Of a DNA stretch of 64,000 nt, positions 23,612-34,790 are shown one piece after another (the first letter of the stretch is position 1; each line of letters starts with the position of its first letter). The stretch lies in the NCBI RefSeq assembly GCF_029227915.1, contig NC_079882.1:8370001-8434000 (forward strand). Direction: 5' to 3'. The stretch comes from Hydractinia symbiolongicarpus (Eukaryota > Cnidaria > Hydrozoa > Anthoathecata > Hydractiniidae). The notes under the pieces are model-generated. The model did not search any database. It had not been told where the DNA came from and saw nothing but the letters and a program-made list of their open reading frames with translations. The translations under genes and the position numbers were made by a program.

Positions 23612-23875
23612 AAGTATATTAACGTTAGTGAAGCCATTACAGTGCACCTAAAACTTTGAGGTCAAATAACTTGGAAACGAGGTGATGACGTCAAAAGCAC
23701 ATGATCATATTAATTTTCTTGATCAGCAGCTCAAACTGTACACAATAGAGGCAACGTCAAAACAAGTTCTAAATTATTTTTTGAGGATGAGTTGCTGACG
23801 TCATCAAAATTCAACTGACCCTTTTTTAACTTTAATTCTGCCCTAGTGGATTTTTCCATGGGCTTTATTGACTAG
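23612..23875 (+). repeat. Dispersed non-autonomous repeat, copy B
   Basis: Counterpart of 886-1405. It has the same block order, including TTGGAAACGAGGTGATGACG, ACATGATC, TTTTCTTGATCAGC, TGACGTCATCAAAATTCAA, then TGGATTTTTCCATGGGC and the terminal GACTAG. It is shorter than copy A because copy A has an internal duplication. Confidence 0.65.
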
Positions 23876-24540
23876 TTATATATATAATAATATAATATAA
23901 TAATGTATATATATCATTATATAAATATTTTGCCACCGCTTCCTTTGTAGAGTAAGAAATAAACTCTGCGCCTCGTTTGAAATGATTCTGCATTGTTCTT
24001 CTCCATCGATGCCTCTCCCCAGAGGAATTTATTTTTAAAAAAGGGTAACTGAAGTATAAAATGATGTTGGACTTATATTATAGAGTTAAAAAGTTAGTTA
24101 ACAAGTCTTTTCTTTTCGTTCTCAAGATATTTGCATTTAAAGAATTTCAGAATTAATTATGCTGCATAAATCAAGATGTTATATTTAAGTAAGCAAATTT
24201 TGACATTTTCTGTAATCAGTAATTTTAGTGCATTCAAACTTTATCCATGCTTAGATATTATATAAAGGTGCGTTGATTAACATGAAAATTTTCATCAAAA
24301 TGACGCTCGTTCACTTGTCCTAGGCCTCTTAAATGTTTTTTAGTGACTCAATAGCTTAGGATAATCTATGCTAGTAAGTAATTATATGGCCTGCTCATTT
24401 TGTGACTCCACTGATGGTTGAATGTCAGTTATATATTCGTTCTGTATAGATTGATAGTTCACCTCAGATTGGACATAAAAGGCACCATGTAAATGTATAT
24501 ATTATATAACATTCCAGTTTTACTATAAAAGTTGCAAACC

Positions 24541-27500
24541 ATGTCATTATTTGGCAGCAGTAGTACTTTTGGTGGTTTTGGTGCAGCATCAGCAACAACT
24601 CAGTCAACAAATAAAGACATCGAAGTTGCACAACCTCCATCAGATACTATCAGCTGTCTTCGATTTAGTCCAACAGCAAACTTTCTTGTAGCTTCTTCTT
24701 GGGATAACAATGTATGTTTTTTCAATTATATACCATTATTGTTTACATAATTTTGAAAACAACAATTAAAATCAATCAATAAGGTTTATGGATATATACT
24801 CAATTATCGGGCGATGAAGGTGACAAAAAAGTTAGCTGACAGTTGTTGAATTATTTATTTTCAAAATCAATATGAAATTATGGGTTTTTTTTAAATATTT
24901 ACTAAAAATTATAATCATAATGCTAAGCATAATGTTGAGGTTGAAATTATGAGTTATTTTCTTTTTTCCTGAATTTTTAGTCGCCAAAAAAAATTGTTTT
25001 ATTTAAAGTAGTAAATTTCCTCCCCAGAAGAGGTTTGTAAAAAAAGCTTTTACCCTATTTACATACTTTTTTGCAACCTACCCTGAGTATTCAAAGCACG
25101 TTAAACGAATAGTGACTTTTTTTGGTTAAAACATTGTATTAGAGAAATAAGATATTTTAACCATGCGGTATTTGAACTAAAAAATAAAATTTTTTAAACA
25201 TACCCAAGCCTGATTTCAAGTTCTCCTGTGCTTAAAAATATCGGGTTTAAAAATAGCATTTCTAATATAGCTATAATCTATGTTGCAAAGGTTTTTTACA
25301 CACCACACAAGAACTATGAGTCTGTCATGTTGCCTATAGGTTATTTTTCTGGAATGCATTCTATTGTTTTAATCTGCTTTCTCCTATAGTTTTACACATT
25401 CTATTTTAGATACGATGCTGGGAAGTTCAGGGAAATGGCACAACAGTTGCAAAAGCTGAACAATCTCATTCGAAGCCAATTTTGTCTTGTTGTTGGCACA
25501 CTGTGAGTTTTAACGTTTTTTTAATAGCACAGCTTCTTTTTTTATTTTAACCACAGGTGCTAACAGCGAAATTAGCTAAAAAGTTGCTAATATTCTAATT
25601 TTACAAAATTTTGGCATCAAACAACAAAACAGGGATAAAGATGAATATCCTAGCTTTGTTCTTGCTATTTTTTAAGCTTTAATATTATTGTATATTATAT
25701 TGTATTAGAAAAAACAACGAATTATATGTTTCTTGTTAGATTAATTAAGTTTGGCCTCGTTTTTCAACTTTCAATTTTTTTAAAGTGTTGGTTAAAGGTT
25801 AATTAGTTTCTAACCTCACTCCCAGTTTCAGTTCAACTTGGTTGCTTTTATAAAAAACGTATATATATATATTAGTTTGTAATATATTAGGATATTAATT
25901 TGTCTCTAGCTTCAAATTAGAAGCTACAATCCCCCACAAAAATTATGAGACAAAATGATTTTTTTGCAAATTTTTTTCCCCCCTCCCCCAATTCAAGGTT
26001 GAGGGTAGTAGCTGCCTGTGCTGAGCGGGTCTCCAGTAAGGCAACATTGATACAAGGGGGAGGGGATGGAGAACCTTTATTTTGACTTATTTTTGGAGTT
26101 GTCTCAACATATTTTGCGTAGGGTTGTAGGGACAAATTATCATGCTTGACCTTTGAAATTTTAGGATGGAAGCAAGGTTTTTACAGCTGGTGCAGACAAT
26201 CAAGCAAAAGTTTGGGATCTGGCATCAAATCAATCTGTTGTTTGTGCACAGGTTTTTTAAAAGTTCATAGCATACGTGCTAGCATTATGCTTATTTTTAT
26301 ATCAGATTTAGTCTCTCTATAGTATCTCTTCGTCCAGAACTAAAGTCAGGGAAACCTTTGTTTTATAAAAAGTAAACAATGTTTTGTCCCATTAAGGAAT
26401 TAAATAAAAACTTTGGCTTTGTTTACATATTTTTATCCAAAAAATGAAATTTTTTTCCAACATAACAAGTATTTCAAATTTTCATATCCTTAACAAAAAC
26501 ATTTAGAAATGAACTGGTCTTTTCTTATATCCACTAACACAAACTTTAAGTCGGTGTGCCAATCTAAAACTTCAACTCATTCTACATAGAGCAAGTGTAT
26601 TGACACAATCATAACGATATGCTCGTTAAAGGGAAAAAATTTGACCAAAAATGCTTGTGATCATGCATAACAGATGATCAATATTTCGTGGCCTAAGCAG
26701 CACCGAATGTTTCGTGATAAACTGGAAATAAAAATAAAAGCAAAGAGGTGTGAAGTAATGAGAATTGAATTTAAGCTTTACCACTTTAATAATTTCTGTG
26801 TAGCATGATGCACCAATCAAGACAGTACACTGGATTCAAGCCCCCAGCTATCAATGCTTAATGACTGGTAGCTGGGATAAAACGTTAAAATTCTGGGACA
26901 CGCGGCAAGCAAATCCAATTCTATCAATGAATACAATAGAAAAGGTGTATTGTGCTGATGTAATGTATCCAATGGCTGTTGTATCTACTGCTCAAAGAGG
27001 GATTTTAGTATACACGCTAACTGATCAACCACGGGAATATAAAGTTAGTTTCGTTGTTGCATTGTTGTTTTGATGATGAATTTCCCCGATAATAATCACA
27101 TTCCTCTTATGTGCTTTTTCTCTTTAGAAAATTGATTCTCCACTTAAATATCAGGTTAGTGTTAGAAAATTAGGAAAAACCCAAACGTAGTTATCCAGTT
27201 TTTCTATTGATCTGTTTACGTTGAATGCAACATAAATCTTCTTGCTTGATTATTTTTTTTGCGAAATTATCCTTGTTATCAGCATCGATGTGTGTCAATA
27301 TGTAAAGACAAGAAGGGCACACCCAACGGATTTGCTCTGGGTTCAGTTGAGGGGAGAGTTGCGATGCAGTACATTAATCCTGCAGATCCGTAAGTGAACT
27401 GTTTCTGCGGTTTTGTTTTCTATTTAGTTTTTTCTTATTATTTTCTCTACGTATTTTTTTTTTTTTTTTTTTTTGCCTGCGTTTTTAAAACAATATCTTA

Positions 27501-29560
27501 CCTTGCTAATTTGACATTGTGTAATTTCTTTTCGGGTTCTCAGAGACAACTTATACTTTATCAAACACTTTTTTTGCTGATTTTAAAAGGAATGATTATG
27601 TAGGCTGAATATAAGATTAAAATTTAACATTTATTCGAACAGTGTGGGTAAACACTATTAATTCTAACAGGGTTTTTGATAATCTTAAAAAAAAATTTAA
27701 CTTTCTGTGAAGTAAAAGTTTAAAGTGGTTTATCAGCAACTTAAGTTTATATGAAACACCTATTAAACATGTTGGGGATGTTTGCTACGTTTTCTAGACT
27801 GCGAAATAATATTATATAATTTAAAAGTACATGTTTTCTCACGGACAAATTTTCCTAATTTTCCTGAATAGTGTTAAATTTCAAAAGGTACAGGCATAAT
27901 TATTAAAACTTAACAATGAATCCATTCACTCGAGAACTTAAAACGGTGTCTCGGTTTTGTGTTTAAAAGTCTACTTTCAAATTTATATGGAATAGGTGCC
28001 TTCCTGCTTCTCCATTGTACTTTTAAGTTTTACACTGTGATATTATCATAACAATTTATTTTTATGAAGGAAACACACCGTTGGAGAGCTCAGTAACATT
28101 AATATTTAAGTTTTGTCTCGATATTAATAAATGCTTGCACCTTTTATCCTAAAACGTAGCGGTGTATCGAGCAAAAATTGTTTTCGAGAAATCAAAATTT
28201 AAAATTTTTTAAAAAATTAAATTTTATTGAAAAGAGCTTAGAAAAAATATAATTTAGGGGTTTTTCATAATTTTCTGTATTTTGTACATTTTAAGTTGAA
28301 CATCGTTAATTATAAGCTTTCCAATGATGTAAAAATCAAAAATTTAACAAAAACAACAATTCGGGTGTTTTGTTTTATCCTTATTTAATACTAGGTCTAA
28401 AGTTGAACTATTTATACAGTAGTCTACTATTTATGTTATTTATGTTTAGAAAAGAGAATTTTACTTTCAAATGCCACAGATCTGATGTGACGGGTGCTGG
28501 ACAAACTCAGGATATATTCGCGGTATGTACTTTCGAATAAGAAGCTGTTTATATGCAGACGAGCTGGTTTTTCCATTGTGTTTATTTGCAAGAAAAACTT
28601 ATCCCGGTTGGGCGGGCTGGCTCTAAATTATAAACACGTTCAACAATGCTGAACAAAAAATATAATTATCATAACAAAAGAAATTGATTACATCAACATA
28701 GAAACAAAAGAAACATCTCACATAAGCGGGTTAACTCACTAGAATTTGTTTACCTTAGAAAAATCAATCCCGCCTTACCGGGATCTCGGCAAGGCTGGAT
28801 TGCTGTTCATATAAACACATTTTATTTTTAATAAAGGTTGAAAAGAGTAGCTGAGATCTCGCCTTGCCGAGCCAGCACAGTCAACCAGGCCAGGTCGCCT
28901 CGAATAAACGCCTAAAATTGCCAATGTTATAAACGAATCTCTAGGTAAATGATATTGCATTTCACCCTCAACATGGTACCTTAGCTACGGCTGGTTCTGA
29001 TGGGAAATATAGCTTTTGGGATAAAGATGCGAGGACTAAGCTAAAGGTACTGTCTTTAATAATGTTTTTCTAAATAATAAACCGTGGGTAAGTTTTGTTT
29101 GCTTATTTATTGTTTTGTTTAGACGTCTGACGCGTGTACCCAACCCATCACTGCATGTTGCTTTAATGCGGAGGGAAGCATATTTGCATATTCCATTGGT
29201 TATGATTGGACAAAGGTTAAAACTTTATAGATTATTTTTTGTGTTACGTCAACGTTGTTCATGTTATTGTTGTTCTTCTTATTGTTGTTGTTTTATTATT
29301 GTTGTTGTTGTTGTCATTGTTGTTCTTCTTATTGTTGTTGTTTTATTATTGTTGTTGTTGTTGTCATTGTTGCTGTTACTGTTGTTTTATTGTTGTTATT
29401 GTTATTGTTGTTTTTGCTGTTGCTGTTGTTGACTTCAGCAATTGTTACTTAATAATTATGATAATTCTTTTAGGGTCACGAATATTACAATACGAATGTA
29501 AAACCTGCAATATATTTACGAAGCTGCGCAGATGAATTAAAGCCGAGAACTAAAAAATAG
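24541..29560 (+). CDS. RAE1: RAE1, WD40 mRNA export and spindle factor (359 aa)
   Basis: Ten exons: 24541-24711, 25410-25502, 26165-26251, 26804-27043, 27128-27154 (a 27-bp microexon), 27283-27389, 28450-28522, 28945-29046, 29123-29215, 29474-29560. All junctions are GT-AG in phase and the sum is 360 codons with stop; human RAE1 is 368 aa. Recognisable blocks in order: [80 protein letters not shown] match with N for [29 protein letters not shown] and [14 protein letters not shown]. These define a seven-bladed WD40 propeller. RAE1 binds the GLEBS motif of NUP98 at the nuclear pore, acts in mRNA export, and works with NUP98 in mitotic checkpoint and spindle control. A possible poly(A) signal variant ATTAAA lies at 29581. 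Confidence 0.95.
28590..28905. repeat. Inverted-repeat fragment in RAE1 intron 7
   Basis: G+C-rich blocks GGGATCTCGGCAAGG (about 28779-28793) and GAGATCTCGCCTTGCCGAG (about 28853-28871) face each other. A related GGGCGGGCTGGCTCTAAATT lies at about 28609. The composition differs from the surrounding intron, as expected for an inserted DNA element. Confidence 0.55.
29250..29440. repeat. GTT/ATT microsatellite with a duplicated 54-bp unit (RAE1 intron 9)
   Basis: A trinucleotide-type tract of TTG and TTA units. Within it a unit of about 54 bp (TTCTTCTTATTGTTGTTG through TTGTTGTTGTCATTGTTG) occurs twice. It gives spurious long hydrophobic ORFs in several frames that are not genes. Confidence 0.9.
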
Positions 29561-31054
29561 AGCGACCTTTACATGGGGAAATTAAAGAAAGGACCAGGAG
29601 AGAACTGAAGAAAAACTAGACAATCACGATGCTTTGTACATATTATTTTTACAAAATGTTACGTTTATATATCGTCGTTTTTCTGCTAATTTTCACCCGT
29701 TCACTCACTGCTTTAATTGCGACTGTCACCATTCGTAAAAATATGGTCTCGCGAATTATTGTCAATTCTATCATATGCGGAATTAAATTCTCGCAAAATT
29801 CCTTTTATCAGAACAATTTATTGTGTTAGCGTAAATTCACCAATTTTTAACCCTACCTAAACTTATCTTAAAGAAATATTTTTCTTTTCGCTGTCTCGTA
29901 CCAGATGAGTACTGTCATCAGTCGGTTTCTTTCCCTACAAAGGTCCTGAGTGCCCTTTCGTCAATGAAAGTTGACGATTCCGCCGATGAGTCTGATTGCG
30001 GGGACTGAATAGTTGTAAAATTATGCTAGAATGAAAACGTTAAACATAAGTGATTAGCAAAAAATAAATTCTCTGAAAGTTATTGAAACTATCTAATCGC
30101 GAACGGGTCTTCGCAATTTTCTGCCTTGAAATATATCCCAATGATGTTTGATATCCCAATATCCCAGATATCCCAATAATATAACAGTAAAATTCCAGCC
30201 TCGCCATTGTTCTCATTTTGTTTTTGTTTTTAACAATTTCTAGTGTCATTGTTTTTATAACAAAAAAAATTATGACCCTTGTTTTTGTTTTTTAAACTTA
30301 AATGTTGTTAGTGGCAATTGCCAAACGCAATCTCATTTTTATGTTCCTACCAGTACGTTGAGAAGGAACTTAAACTATATATGGATAAAAAAAACTTAAC
30401 TCGGTCGTGGACTCAAAGTCACAGGGCCGGTGAAACCGGTTGATGGGGCCGAGGCTAAAGACTATATTTTCCGTCACTTTTTGCAAACAAGGTCTTTTGA
30501 ACGACAACGGCGATCGTCGACCTGAAATTTTTGTTTTGAGTGTTGCCCCCTTCCTTTATGAACGGATTCACCAGAGCAGACCAAATTTGACTCTCGAATT
30601 CGGCTGTTGAAAGTGGACTAACGAGTTATATGCTGGATGTGTTTCTGAGTCGATAACATCTCAAGAGATTACATTTTTTTCAGAAGAAGTTTTTGCGGAA
30701 TGTTTTTGCAAATATTGGTTTGAAACGTAAAGTTTATCAGAAGTTATAAATAAACCCAGCAAATCAACAAGAAGGTGGAGAGTATTTTCTCCATGTCTTT
30801 TTATAATTATAATTATTTAAATTTTATGTTTTCTAATGTTCTGATATATAATACTACAATACTTCGCAGATGGAAAGATAAAAATATTAATAAATAAGAA
30901 GTAAAATAAAATAAAGAAATTCTCTTAAATCGCTCATCCGTTTGTTCTTCTTCACACAAAACAAAATATATTTCTACACCATCAGATCTGACTCAGCGTT
31001 TTCGCCACAGGACGTTATTCTATTTCATCTTCTTCTTCTTCGTGTGTTTGTGAC
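29561..31054. other. Intergenic between RAE1 and the next gene
   Basis: No gene seen. Near 30120-30180 a short run of GATATCCCAA-type words repeats, and near 30427-30440 is a small palindrome, GCCGGTGAAACCGGT. Confidence 0.5.
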
Positions 31055-33528
31055 ATGCAGAAGTTTAAAGGTAAGTTTCGGTACAATTATTTCAAAACAA
31101 CGTTTAATTTATATAAGTTTTGAAGTTAAAACGACGGTTAAAGATACGACAACTTTTGCAACGAATCTCGTGGCATGTTTCTCATGAAACAAAGCTTGTA
31201 TCTGTTTTTAAAATGTCTCCGTGATAAGATATACTCTGCCGAAAATTGCAATGAGTCATAAAAAAAAATACGGAATGTTAACGTCCTTAGGGTTCCAAGT
31301 TATGTTAGAGCTAGAAATAAGTGTGGCATAGCTTAACTGGCTTGCCTACTACAAAAGCTAGTTCGCGGTCAGTAGATGACTTCAAATGGGTTGGACAACA
31401 CTAAATTTAAGTGAGCCATAGTTGAAACTTGAGCCCTATGGTTACATCTTGAATACTACAACTATACTAAACATTGCACTAATTTAGAACCAGGTTATAT
31501 TGAGATAGTTGAAATTGTCGACAACAGTTGTTTAACGTGAGTTAAAACAAGTATTTGTACATTTATATGAGACTAGTCAGTGGCCCGTGGATTTTTGCAC
31601 GGGCCACTGACTAGATTGGTTCTTTTTATACCACATTGTGAGCGTGTCACTACTTGCGGTACCATTTTGCGTGACACCCAGACAGACGTATGCGGCAACA
31701 GACTTTGTCTATATTATAATATATGGACAAAGTGTGTTGCCACAAACTTAAATAAATCGCAAAAAATAACTTGCAAGATTACTTCGTAAATTGCTTTTTC
31801 AACCTTTACACTTTAAGCAATAACATTTAATCTAGTGTTTAATGGTCCTTTGACTCAAAAAAATGGTTCTACAATTGGTGATGAAAATTTGGCACAGCAG
31901 ACTACCAGCTCGCCAATACTCCGCTGCCGAGGTGCTGCAAAAAAGCAACTTGTATACGTAGATACAGAGCAACGTAACATACTGGAATTAAAGAAAAATC
32001 CGAATCAACATTCTCGTCCCGAGAGCTTTTTGAGATAAAACCTTGAGGTTTATCTCAAAGGGCTCAAAGGTCGAGAATGCCAAGTCAGGTCCTACGAAGT
32101 GCCGAAATATCTCAATGCTAGGATGTAACCAAATATAAGATCCTAAACCCAAGTCTGCTGTAAACATTTAAAAGTTCAAATCCAATATAACAGTAATTCA
32201 ACATTTGCAGTACTTGCCAACATTGTAGATATTTAGTATGCAAGGAATACACCCACATTAACCTTAGAAGGTGTGTGGATTCCACTGTCAATTTACTTTC
32301 TTTATAACAAAATTACTTATTATAACCCATTTTATGATTTGCCATGCTGTTGCCAAATGCGGTCCAAGAAAAAAAATTACTGTATTCCTGAAATGTTTTA
32401 TTAACAGAGTTGTTTCAAAAGTTTTTTGAGGTGGATAAAAAAAATATTATAATTTGGTTTGTGGAGATTTTGTTTTTCTTCGTTGCATTCGCGTGTTGGA
32501 GCAAGGTCTTGATTAAGGTAGGTTTCCTTCTTCATTGATATCAACGTTTTGTTCTACTTTGGACGCATCTTTCCTTGGAGTTGCTCGTATGACGCGTAAA
32601 TGTTAAAACATCCTGTTGTTAGCCGCCAAAATTCCCTTTACAGAAAGACCTCATTTTTATTTTAATATAAAATCCTAGAGAAATTCATTTTTCTTTACAT
32701 TACCATTTCCGAATATTTTTTTTAAAAAAAACCCGCCATTATAAAACAGAATTTGAATAACTTTGCGATCACACGTCACGATTATGTTAGGGCCGCTTTG
32801 TTTGGGCATGCGCAATGAAAAAAAAATTATATCCGCTAAGCTTTGCTAAATTTTTCTTAAAACCTTAAAAAAAAATTTCACGAAAGAGTTAATTCCACTG
32901 AAGTACCCGCCTCTGGAAATGCCGAAAATATCGATAGTAACTGGCAACCATATGACGCTTCTTTGCATTCAACCTTGGAGGAAACAACCTCAAACTCGCA
33001 AAATCTTTGACCGAGTAGTAAGAGGCTTCAACGTCCAATCTGCATGTCTAGCCCAGTGGGTATGACAAGCTAGTCTTATGAACGTGCCTAACTTAATCTT
33101 ATTAATCGTGTTGGTTGGCTGTTTCACAGACTGAAAACTCCATACTCGTAGCTGTAACTAAGTCACGTATATGATTAGCATTTACTGATTGCCATCACAT
33201 CACTTTCCAGTCACGTTCCGTGGTCGTCGCAAGATTTTGTCGATTGTATAATTATTGATCGTTGCCTTGCAATTATAAAAAGAAGCGTGCCTGATGTTGA
33301 CAACTTTGCGTTGTGGGAAGAATGCCTTGGGGAATTTTCTCGATACATCTTTTCTGGTACTGGGTTAAAGGAGGGCTTTATGCTGTTATTTTTATGGGGT
33401 GGCATCATTGTTACCGCCCTGAACCAAGTATTGTCATTTTAAAATTTGCTTTTTGTTTCTTTTTAAAGTATTGGAGAAACAGACTAACAAGTGGACATAC
33501 TACCTGTAATACTCTTTCTCCTAGATAA
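31055..33528 (+). CDS. Putative small two-TM protein, 5-6 exons (tentative)
   Basis: Hand-built model: 31055-31070, 31836-31973, 32408-32517, optional 32889-33059, 33179-33427, 33469-33528. Phases agree at every join, giving 247 aa with the optional exon or 190 aa without it. The optional exon's acceptor has no pyrimidine tract, so it is the weakest part. The N-terminal part is hydrophilic, with a DENL box and QLVYVDTEQ. Then comes a membrane segment (WFVEILFFFVAFACW), a helical middle containing SVPDVDNFALWEECLGEF, a second membrane segment (GFMLLFLWGGIIVTAL) and a basic tail, WRNRLTSG. I do not recognise the family. Codon-like composition in short adjacent exons with good splice sites (AAAG/GTAAGT at 31071, TTATTAACAG at 32407) is the main support. 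Confidence 0.5.
31568..31612. repeat. Perfect hairpin ending in CTAG
   Basis: CTAGTCAGTGGCCCGTG and CACGGGCCACTGACTAG are exact reverse complements around GATTTTTG. The GTGGATTTTT...CACGGGCC...GACTAG words also close dispersed repeat copies A and B, so this may be the terminal hairpin of a related element. It sits in intron 1 of the putative two-TM gene. Confidence 0.75.
32010..32078. repeat. Imperfect hairpin, ~30-bp arms
   Basis: ATTCTCGTCC...TTGAGATAAA.CCT pairs with AGG.TTTATCTCAA...GGTCGAGAAT. It is followed by the dispersed block shared with 7985-8115, so it probably marks one end of that element. It sits inside an intron of the putative two-TM gene. Confidence 0.65.
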
Positions 33529-33532
33529 TATT

Positions 33533-33577
33533 GAAGTCTTGATAACCCATTGCCAAGCAATGGGTTATCAAGACTTC
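33533..33577. repeat. Perfect 20-bp stem hairpin directly after a stop codon
   Basis: GAAGTCTTGATAACCCATTG (33533-33552) and its exact reverse complement (33558-33577) flank the 5-nt loop CCAAG. It begins 5 nt after the stop of the putative two-TM protein. It may be a 3' UTR hairpin, a pre-miRNA-like stem or a short inverted insertion. Confidence 0.85.
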
Positions 33578-33987
33578 TAATTTATGCGGAGTGTCCTCAT
33601 AGCCTTCAGGCCGAGCCAATTTTTAGTTCATGGAGCGACAGTTTAGCTATTTATACAAGAACACCTTAAATGTTGTGCTAAAATAAGCCATACTAAAACT
33701 AAACTCATATCAAATTATTCAAATACCTAAAAAAGAATTAAGTAAACAGATCTCATACTCACTAACATTTTTTCTTGAGTCTTTAGTTTTATGAGTGTAC
33801 ATATCGCGCATCAACTTGCGTCCCTTTTTATCAGTAAATTTTGACGTTTATTTAATAAAGATTATTCGTCAGCATGAGTGGTCACACTGTTATCTTTGTG
33901 GTCCACGTCTGCAAGTCCGAGTGTTATTGACATGCATGTTTAGTGAATGTGATCAAAACAACGTCGTATTGCAGTCGTACACCAAGC
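33578..33987. other. Intergenic
   Basis: No gene or clear repeat seen between the hairpin and the foldback element. Confidence 0.5.
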
Positions 33988-34790
33988 ACATCTAATGGTT
34001 GTGTTCTGCCCAATCTTAGGACGTTGCCCAATCTTTGGACAAAAAATTGCCCAGTCTTAAGACTGGGCAGCGCGTCACAAGATTGGACAAAAGACCATGT
34101 TAGGCCCATCCTTGGCGCCTTTTAGATTTTAAAGAAGGGATGTACCACATGAGCTCTGTCTTTTGCAAATCCCAACAAACATTCTCAGGCACATTAAAAC
34201 ATTATATTTTGGGTACTGTTGAATTGACCCGGCCAGTTTTTGGACACAGTAGAGTGAAAATCGTAGCTAGCTAGCTAGGTAGCTGGTAGAGCACGTGTTA
34301 TACATTTAGCATTTATATACAGCTTGTAGTAGTGGCTAAATTTTAAAAATAAAAGGTTTATATTTATGATGAATCAGAAAAATCGTATTCAACCATATTA
34401 TTAGTTAGCTAGCTGTTAATTTCATTGGATGAGATGTTTAACTAGCTAGCTAATATCATAGTCTATAGAAGAAAAACCTTATAGACTATGCTAATATGGT
34501 TGAGTAGTTTCAATTTTTTATACATAAAATACATGGTATATATAAATTTTTGGCCTTTTGATTTTCCAAGAAAAGTTTCAATTTACAGTTCCTATTAAGA
34601 GGTAAATTCTAAAATTTTTATTGTTCTGTTTGTCTTCCACAATTGTTCTAAGATTGGGCATGTACGTCCATAGATTGGGCAGTCCAATCTTAAGACTGGC
34701 CACCCATTTGTCACTGTCGGAAGATTGGCCTGGCCAGTCTTAAGACGAGGCGCGTTCCAAGATTGGGCAGAACAGTTGAATTAGATTGAT
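33988..34790. mobile_element. Foldback element with an array of an 11-bp motif
   Basis: The ends are inverted: TCTAAT, spacer, GTTCTGCCCAATCTT at about 33991-34016, and AAGATTGGGCAGAAC, spacer, ATTAGA at about 34758-34783. Inside each end the word GCCCAATCTT or its complement AAGATTGGGC recurs with small changes at about 34008, 34027, 34049, 34059, 34080, 34652, 34672, 34686, 34722 and 34758. The unique centre (about 34120-34640) holds GCTAGCTA islands and a smaller hairpin (CATAGTCTATA at about 34457 and its complement near 34480). No transposase is encoded. Sub-repeated termini like these are typical of foldback DNA elements. Confidence 0.75.

Larger units (their letters stand above)
21891..24540. 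other. Intergenic, tandem and dispersed repeats upstream of RAE1
   Basis: No gene seen. The stretch contains a duplicated ~90-bp unit (22408-22590), a duplicated ~85-bp unit (23410-23604), dispersed repeat copy B (23612-23875) and an AT-dinucleotide-rich tract (23875-23930). An acceptor-like ATTCCAG at 24511-24517, 23 bp before the RAE1 start codon, may receive a 5' UTR exon or a spliced leader. Confidence 0.5.

Noticed and set aside
29115-29535. Several long overlapping hydrophobic ORFs
   Set aside because: They are products of the GTT/ATT microsatellite and out-of-frame readings of RAE1 exon 9.
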